Position numbers and translations under genes: made by a program. 64,000 bases of DNA from Conus ventricosus (lineage: Eukaryota; Mollusca; Gastropoda; Neogastropoda; Conidae): contig CM031604.1 in assembly GCA_018398815.1 (NCBI GenBank), forward strand, positions 51,543,368 to 51,607,367. The letters run 5' to 3'. Positions 58,081 through 64,000 of the stretch are shown in pieces. The notes under the pieces are model-generated. The model worked only from the letters and a program-made list of their open reading frames with translations. It had not been told where the DNA came from and ran no database searches. Within the stretch, counting starts at the first letter, position 1. Every line of letters begins with the position of its first letter.

Positions 58081-60000
58081 ACTACGTCGGTTTGTTTCGA
58101 AAATCTTTTACGCCAAAGCAAAAAAATACTGGGGGTGGCGAATTTGGAAAAAAAATCGAGGTTGCTAAAAATTTAAAAGGGCACAACACAAAATGCAATT
58201 TTTTCGATAAAAACGACTCGCTGGGATAACAAAGTCCTCAAAATCACCTCGGTTTTTACGTCTACATGGGGAACGGGAATATTTTCACCATTTCCGAAGA
58301 TTCTTTTCATTTGGAAGATGTTCAAAAGGACAAGGCTTTCTTTTTTAGTCTTCACAAATTTGATGATTAAGCTCAGGGGCAGTTCAGAACTGGGGAACCT
58401 ACATTTTTTTTCCTCCAGGGAATCACCAGTTCGCGTTCTTTTAACCCCGCTATCTAACTCTTATTGTTTTTATTATTAGCACGATAAAAAAGTTTTAACG
58501 GGTATTCTATTAAGCAATACAAAACGTCTGTTAAGTGTCTTCGTAACTACTCACACCGTTTAAACGCTGTGACCTGCTTTTAAAAATAAAAAAAAGGAGG
58601 GGGGGCAGCTTTAATACGGACAAACTTTTATTTAAAAAAAATTTGTGCAGAATGTTTTTAGTTTAACCGAAAAATGTTCATACGCATGTTTGCGTTGGGC
58701 ACTTTCAAACGACAAAACTTTATTACGAAAAAAAACAGTCGGGGCAGAAAGTTTTACAATGAAAATTTGTAGGTGTTGCACACGCAATCGTTGGGAAATT
58801 TTGTCAGCTGTTTACGTTTTTCAGCATCCCGTGAGACAAGTAGGCAGATTATACCCGCAGATGTTCTTGTTCTTCCTGCTTTGAACCTGTTGGGCGTTTT
58901 GTGGATAGTTTTGAGATTGTTTTTAATGGCAGCGCGATTGTAGGGGGGATCGGAAAAAAGGGAAAAACATAAACGTTTGGCCGAACAAAAACCCAAAAAA
59001 GAAAGGGTGGGGGAAACAAAGAAACTTTCTGCATGGTTTTTCAGTAGTAACCGTCTCCAAAAACCTTGATTAAGCTTTACAAAAACATAACAAACCATTT
59101 CACAAAGAAATTTGATAGACTTTTTTCCTCCTCCCCAAATTTCGATTTAAAAACGTAGCCGTAATTTTTTCTGCTTGACTGTGTGGGAAAACTGAATACT
59201 TTTTGGACAGAACCGCCAACTTTGGGGCAAAAAATTGCACTGAGACTCTGCTTATTATTCAGGGAAAATTTTATTCTAATTGTTCTTCTCGGGCGAATTT
59301 TTTTTTCTTTCGGTTTCTCAGATTTTAGTCCTTCGCCACAGAATCCCCGGTCTTTACGCTGCCCCAAACTATTTCACCCCTGACCATGTTGGGAGATGTT
59401 TCTGGGGGCGAGTCCAGTGCCACACGACATTTCGTCAAGGCAATCTTAATTCAGCTGAGGGGCTCGGGAATTGGCATGGTTTTCCCATCGAAGACGAGGA
59501 TTGTTTGCTGGCGTTTTTTTGGGGAAAAGGGAATTCTGCAGGGTTTGTACAGTTGGTTTTTTGAAAACATGTATGACATATCACTAGTAAAGCTTCTGAC
59601 CAAATAATAAGAACAAAAGACTCCCTATTTTTATGTATCAAAGGTGTTGCAATTGCAGATTACAAAAAAAGTTTGAAAAAAAACCTCCAGCAATAGCTTA
59701 AGCATGATCGTAAAAACATACAAAAGGGTATCCCCAGAGTGATTTTTTTCCCCCCTTATTCTCGATTTTTTGTTTTCATCACCAAGACGATTAAAAAATA
59801 TTGGACAAAAAGTTGATTTGGGGCGAGGGGAACAAAATATTTAAGTCACACACACCACATTACGACACATTTTAAAAGCATACAGGGGTACCCTCCCACA
59901 CCCTTACCCCACAACACAAAACGAGACACACACAATAACATCACAAGATAGGCACATGGACCCCCCCCCCCCCCCCCCCCACTCCCCCCAACCCCACGCA
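58081..60000. other. End of F2 and right flank, no gene
   Basis: To about 58790 it matches the last part of F1 before its gap; after that it is unique in the window. No domain is recognised in frames near 58750-59640. CA-rich sequence lies at 59849-59950. Confidence 0.4.
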
Positions 60001-60046
60001 CGCAAAAAGTTTGCAACTTTTTTTACTGTGAGGGTTTTTAAGCCAT

Positions 60047-60085
<39 letters not shown>

Positions 60086-60497
60086 AAGGGGGTTAAAAAA
60101 TTTACGTTTTTTTAAAATTCGATGGAATTCACGTAAAAAATTTGAAGACTTTCAGTTTCACGGTTTTTTTCCCAAAGTTTGCCCTTTTTTTTTTAGGGAT
60201 TTTTTTCAACGAAGACCAACCCGGGGGTTCATCAAAAAAAAATAAAGGGAAAGACCCGAAATTAAACATAAATATAGTTCGCCCGGGGAGAAGGGGGGGG
60301 GCCGCCCCCCCCCTCTCTCTCTCTCTCCTCTCTCTCTCGCGTTTTTTTTTTTTTTTTTTTTTTTGTCGTGGTGTTAGCTTTTGAGGGTACAAAATGCACG
60401 TGAAAAACGGAAAAGGGGGGACGCAGCGACAAATGTTTTCATCGATAACATAAAAAAGATTTTTTATCCCGTTTTCCCCCCCCCTCGCCCCCACTCT

Positions 60498-60535
<38 letters not shown>

Positions 60536-60540
60536 TGGGA
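60000..60540. repeat. Poly-G, CT, T and poly-C low-complexity cluster
   Basis: G run at about 60046-60084, CT tract at 60310-60340, T run at 60343-60364 and C run at about 60497-60535. Frames here encode only glycine or proline runs. Long G/C homopolymers often mark places where read consensus fails. Confidence 0.8.
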
Positions 60541-60998
60541 ATGGCGTTGTTTCTATATACCAGGCAGTACCAACACACAAAGGGGTGAAAAGCATTGTAC
60601 GCGTGCACCCTGTCGCTTTCCTTGCTGCAGGTGGAATAGTCGTGACTGTATTTCTAGGCGTCTTTTGTGCTCACTATCTCTCTCTTAGACGCGCGCATGC
60701 ACGCGAACACACTCAGTCTCTCCGTCCTTCTCTTGCTCGCTTGGTCAAAACGCAGACCATTTGCGTTTTCAAAACCCCCGTCTCTTCTTTCGCCTCTAAA
60801 ATTTTAGAACGCTCTTTGATTTTATTGTTAACTACAGTGCCCATCCATGGAGATCGGATCAGCGACGTCCTCAGTAGTGGTCGTTATTGTACGGTGATCC
60901 TGGAATTTGATCCAGTCAGGGACATCGCCGTGTATCGATCCTCAGATCGCGCACTACCATAGGAGTCTTGTCTGATTGATTGTATTGATATCGTCCTT

Positions 60999-62144
60999 TT
61001 AAAGGTCTACTTTAGAGGTTTTCGATAATTGGTCAGCTTATGCAGAAATATGAAATGTTTGATAAATTGGTAAAATAAACATCCGATTCGCTCCCGATCA
61101 CACGAAATCGATCCGCGAAAGTGGGCATTTTCACCTGTAATCAAGAAAACGGGAGGTAATCAACTAAATCTTGGCATGGCTTAACTGCTCTTGGATGTGA
61201 CGTCACATGATGGTCAGCGACGGCGACAGAAAGCGATTCTGATGGTTCTTGCACATCTCTCTCGGTGTATAATTTATCATGTAAAAGCGGTGACTATGAT
61301 TGCGACAGCCAATGTGACTCTGGGGATGTTTTTGCAAGGCCTGTACCTTATCAGTTTGAACGCTAAGTTCTTTTTACCACGTCAGTTCGGTTCCTGCTGG
61401 ACGCCCGAACACAGCATTCCGAAGGCGTACGGACTTTACCGAAGTCTCGAGGGAGGCTACCGACTGACTTCTTGATGCGATCACGCATGGACGGCGAGCG
61501 GAGATTCTCCTTCCTCAAGCCTTAATGTGTTCATTCAATTTAACAAGTGTGATCTGTCCATAGAAAAGAACAGAATAAACGTGCGACTGTCGTACTCATC
61601 TGTACGAGCTTACCACTCCGCCTTCAAAGTATACGCGCACAATGCAGACGAAGTTTTTGATCCACTCGAACGGGTTCGGCAATTGTCGGAATAGCTCGTT
61701 TCCGCGGTCCAGCTGGAACTGATGTGGTGAAAAGAACTTTAGCTGCCCGGCATGGTTGCACGAACCGAATCCACTTCTTTCGAGTATCTGGATCAGATGG
61801 AAATGTGTGCAAAGAATATCCGTCTCCTGCTGAGCTGCTGCACTCGCCTACAGCACAATATCTGCCACCCCCTCGTGACTTTTTAGGCTGTGGGGGGTCG
61901 CAACTCGTGTTGATTTCACTTGGCGTTGGCTTGTTGTGTAGGTCGCGGCTGACGGCCAGTCCATCAAGTGACGTCACGGTTTTCGGTCTACCGCGCGGGG
62001 TTTGAACAGGTGTGCAAAAGTCGTTTTTTATCTATTAAATTCTTCCGGCGATTTTTTTTGAAAAATGAATACCATACTGTAGTTATATGACATGTAGACC
62101 TGTTTTTAACAAATTATCGAAAAATCTCTAAAGTAGACCTTTAA
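60999..62144. mobile_element. THAP-containing DNA transposon with TTAA target duplication (Kolobok-like)
   Basis: The element 61003-62140 (1138 bases) is flanked by TTAA at 60999-61002 and 62141-62144. Its ends are inverted repeats of about 28 bases: AGGTCTACTTTAGAG then TTTTCGATAATT at the left, and the inverse at 62112-62140 with one or two differences. The related copies at 16276, 29452 and 51118 lack it; removing the element plus one TTAA restores exact collinearity with them. TTAA duplications together with a THAP protein point to the Kolobok superfamily (piggyBac also uses TTAA but lacks THAP). At 1.1 kb it cannot hold a full transposase, so it is a non-autonomous derivative. Confidence 0.8.
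61624..61977 (-). pseudogene. THAP zinc-finger N-terminal fragment inside the transposon
   Basis: A 117-residue frame. Residues 40-75 read RYCAVGECSSS, then YSLHTFPSDPDTRKKWIRFV, the first half of a THAP domain (the C-x4-C pair, the FP turn and the conserved Trp). THAP domains bind the ends of P-type and Kolobok-type transposons. The second half with its C-x2-H pair is not in this frame; a candidate (WIKNFVCIV...YFEGG) lies in another frame at about 61625-61670 and is followed by GTAAG, a possible splice donor. The piece is probably the first exon of a decayed transposase. The rest of the enzyme is missing. Confidence 0.65.
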
Positions 62145-62430
62145 GAACGAAGGTGGTGGGGTCGATCACGTTTTCTAGGTAGGATGGGGTTGGGATCCAC
62201 ACCAGGGGAGGGAGGAGGGCGCCCCTGAAACGTACAGTAGCAGAAGTAATTGATAGGGGGAGGGGGGGGGATGAAATGGGGACAGTCGATCGATTTCCAC
62301 ACACTCTAAGACATGAACGAAAAAGCTGAAGAAGAGAGACGATAGTGCCTATCTGCCCGTCCAGTTGAATGAGGGAAGCCCACTGTCACGGGTCCAGATA
62401 TAAATATATGCGCGCCCAGAGATCGAATGA

Positions 62431-62780
62431 AAGGAAACGTGTGCTTGGTAGACTGGCAGAAAATCTGTTGTCAGCTGTCTGAGTTCTTGCACTACAAGAA
62501 AACCCCGGGGGGGGGGGGGGGGGGGGGGGATCCAAATTTATTTACTAGTCTGCAACATTTCTTATTTGTAAATCTGTATTCAGTAGTGTCACGGACGGAC
62601 AGCCCTCCATCCCGCTTTTAATGTGTTAAGTTTTGTCAGTTTGTTGCCACCTTATTTTTTTGTGTGTAAAAGAGGGATGGGCAGCTGTGTGTGTTAACGT
62701 TTCAGGATAAAAGTCTGCCCGTCCGTGCGGTTTGCATGCATCCTTCTGCACCGCATGGACATCAGAGAACAGAAAAATGT
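62431..62780. other. Unassigned sequence with poly-G run
   Basis: G run at about 62506-62529. No gene recognised. Confidence 0.4.
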
Positions 62781-62784
62781 CTGT

Positions 62785-62850
62785 TCAACCCCACTTGCTT
62801 CACCACCGAGTTTTTGGGCGAAAGTGGCCTAAAAGCCGCCTTTTCCTGTG
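62785..62850 (+). repeat. Third copy of the 60-base motif beside GA repeat
   Basis: CCCCACTTGCTTCACCACCG with the following AGTTTTTGGGCGAAAGTGG matches R 37878-37945 and F2 (inverse) with a few changes. A GA microsatellite starts right after it (62857). The motif therefore travels with a GA/CT repeat. Confidence 0.8.
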
Positions 62851-62854
62851 GCGG

Positions 62855-62959
62855 AAGAGAGAGAGAGAGAGAGAGAATCACCGGCAGACAGACAGACAGA
62901 CAGAGAAGAGAGAGACAGAGAGAGGACAGACAGACAGACAGAGAGGCGGGCAGACAGAC

Positions 62960-62997
<38 letters not shown>

Positions 62998-63010
62998 TTC
63001 TCTCTCTCAA
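62855..63010. repeat. Compound microsatellite (GA)n-(CAGA)n-(CA)n-(CT)n
   Basis: GA, then CAGA/GACA tetranucleotides, GA, CAGA again, a CA run of about 35 (62960-62994) and a short CT run. It resembles the compound repeat at 291-396 at the other end of the window. Confidence 0.95.
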
Positions 63011-64000
63011 TTAAATGACATAAAATCCGCACACTTCTTCTGACTAATTTCCACCTACAAACTTTGTACACGGGGCTGAAACTCGATCACTTAATTTACG
63101 GCTCGCGGCAGTTTGCACCTAGCCTTCCTGTGTAAACGAAGCACACTCAGTTGGGTTGCACCACATTTGGAAAAGTCTAGATTGCCACGTCGTCACATCA
63201 GATCGAGGCTGTCGACGTGGCACGACCGGGGCTGTCATTGTTGTTGGAGCTAGCCTACTGCACAGCTGTGTTTTGTTTGCGCTCTGGTGTGACCACTGTG
63301 TTTTAATTGTGTTATTTTAAAATGGCTAAAACGTTACTGAAGAACAGGTTTGTTATTCGAGGCCATAAGTTTTATTTTTAACTGCATGTTAGAGTATTTG
63401 TTGAAAGAATTAGTTGAGTCAGTCAGTGAAGGCAAGCCAACTATTCACATGTCTGCCCGCACAGCGGGCGTTGTTAACACGTTCCTCGCTATACAGCGAG
63501 AGCCGCCTCTTTCTCTGTTCTTCATTGCGCTTAACTGGTAGTTGTCTTGAAGGTTGGCGAAGCATGTTGTGAAACCGGAGAGACTATCTTAAAGGTTTGT
63601 TGGTTCAAGAAATGAAACAAGATGTAGCTAGTTTTAATACGTGTTTGACTATTGATGAGATGGTTCCTTATCTAATAAATGGCGCCGCATTGTTGAAAGT
63701 GGCCGAAGCAAAACAAACCATCACGCGTTGATTGTTGGGAGCTGGCTTGAGACAGCTAAAGCCATGTTTAAAAAACATGGCGTTCATTTCTTAAGGCGGA
63801 GGTAAACACGACTGATTCGTATTTGAAACATTTTTGCTGTTCCTCCCAAGTAAAAAATGTTCTCAGTTTGTATTAGACTTGATTGATTGTTAACTATAGA
63901 TTCAGTGTTCATGTGGCAAGCTGATCTGTGTATTAAGATGTGTATACTTTTCTACTTTTTAATTCTAACCAGTTCATCTACCTTCAAGTGTGCTCTTATG
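63011..64000 (+). other. Right edge with coding-like fragments, unidentified
   Basis: Two plus-strand frames look more protein-like than the background. One (63350-63541) contains LKELVESVSEGKPTIHMSAR and AGVVNTF. The other, 63571-63730, contains LKGLLVQEMKQDVASF and DEMVPYLINGAALLKVAEAK and ends at a TGA. Both lie in the same orientation, 30 bases apart and in different frames, as exons or a frameshifted gene would. I do not recognise the family. The sequence runs off the window. Confidence 0.3.

Larger units (their letters stand above)
42303..58790 (+). repeat. Large repeat block, copy F2 (forward)
   Basis: Collinear with F1 from about 42780 and the inverse of R from 42303. Up to about 44400 it is clean; from there to the end, single-base deletions and stretched homopolymers increase steadily compared with F1 and R. 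It shares with R the LINE B reverse transcriptase and the ATPase, and lacks the F1 insertion (expected near 46025). It continues past the point where F1 meets its gap. Confidence 0.85.
60541..62430 (+). repeat. Older diverged relative of block segment 15885-16560
   Basis: 60541-60998 aligns with F1 15885-16275 (shared words CTAGGCGTCTTTTGTGCT/CTAAGCGTCTTTTGTGCT, GTGCCCATCCATGG/GTGCCCATCCATAG, AGGAGTCTTGTCTGATT). The match resumes at 62145-62430 with F1 16283-16560. The divergence is clearly greater than among F1, R and F2. The interruption is the THAP/TTAA transposon at 61003-62140. Confidence 0.8.

Noticed and set aside
3691..58790. Simple missed-adapter (read-through) palindrome artefact explaining all copies
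   Set aside because: The copies differ by large clean events (4.5 kb insertion, LINE B body, ATPase), which one molecule read three times cannot give. A scaffolding artefact using real but different copies remains possible.
60999..62144. piggyBac element (TTAA duplication)
   Set aside because: The ends do not start with the usual CCY bases, and the encoded domain is THAP, which fits Kolobok better.

Overview
This is a eukaryotic, most likely metazoan, genomic window made almost entirely of repeats. No intact host gene is supported. Several things point to an animal: long (GT)n, (GA)n and (GACA)n microsatellites, decayed non-LTR retrotransposons of three kinds (CR1-like with a PHD-finger ORF1, a jockey/CR1/L2-type FADD element, and an L1/Tx1-type element), a THAP-domain DNA transposon with TTAA target duplications, and a fragment of a Polinton/virus-type packaging ATPase. 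The flavour resembles mollusc or other marine invertebrate genomes, but the phylum is an inference. Two runs of exactly 1000 N (24904-25903 and 38388-39387) are scaffold gaps of arbitrary length, so this is draft assembly.

The main feature is one long repeat block present three times: forward (F1, about 3690-24903), inverted (R, 25904 to about 38333) and forward again (F2, about 42303-58790). R and F2 are the arms of a large inverted repeat around a spacer of about 4 kb that includes one gap. In F1 order the block holds: a CT microsatellite; the 3' end of LINE B; LINE A on the minus strand (split in F1 by a foreign insertion at about 6500-11035); a tRNA-like promoter motif; a foldback element built of GGGAACGCGTTCCC palindromes; a GC-rich stretch; a CA repeat; and LINE C, an L1/Tx1 element whose 5' part is inverted, as expected from twin priming. 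R and F2 also carry the LINE B reverse transcriptase and, at their inner ends, the ATPase fragment; F1 has neither.

Left flank (1-3690): compound microsatellites, a purine-rich G tract, a quasi-palindromic element (1711-2250), then poor-quality sequence. Spacer (39388-42270): three sets of tandem repeats, two made of hairpin units, and a candidate LTR with primer-binding site on the minus strand. Right flank (58790-64000): poly-G and poly-C runs, an older diverged relative of part of the block (60540-62430) split by the THAP/TTAA transposon, a compound microsatellite, and an unassigned coding-like stretch near the end.

Consensus quality is uneven. At 2533-11450, 25904-27000 and about 45000-60000 the sequence shows stretched homopolymers and many single-base deletions compared with the cleaner copies, so many frameshifts there may be assembly error rather than decay. 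The elements do not form a pathway; the window is a nest of mobile elements that was copied, in direct and inverted orientation, either in the genome or by the assembler.
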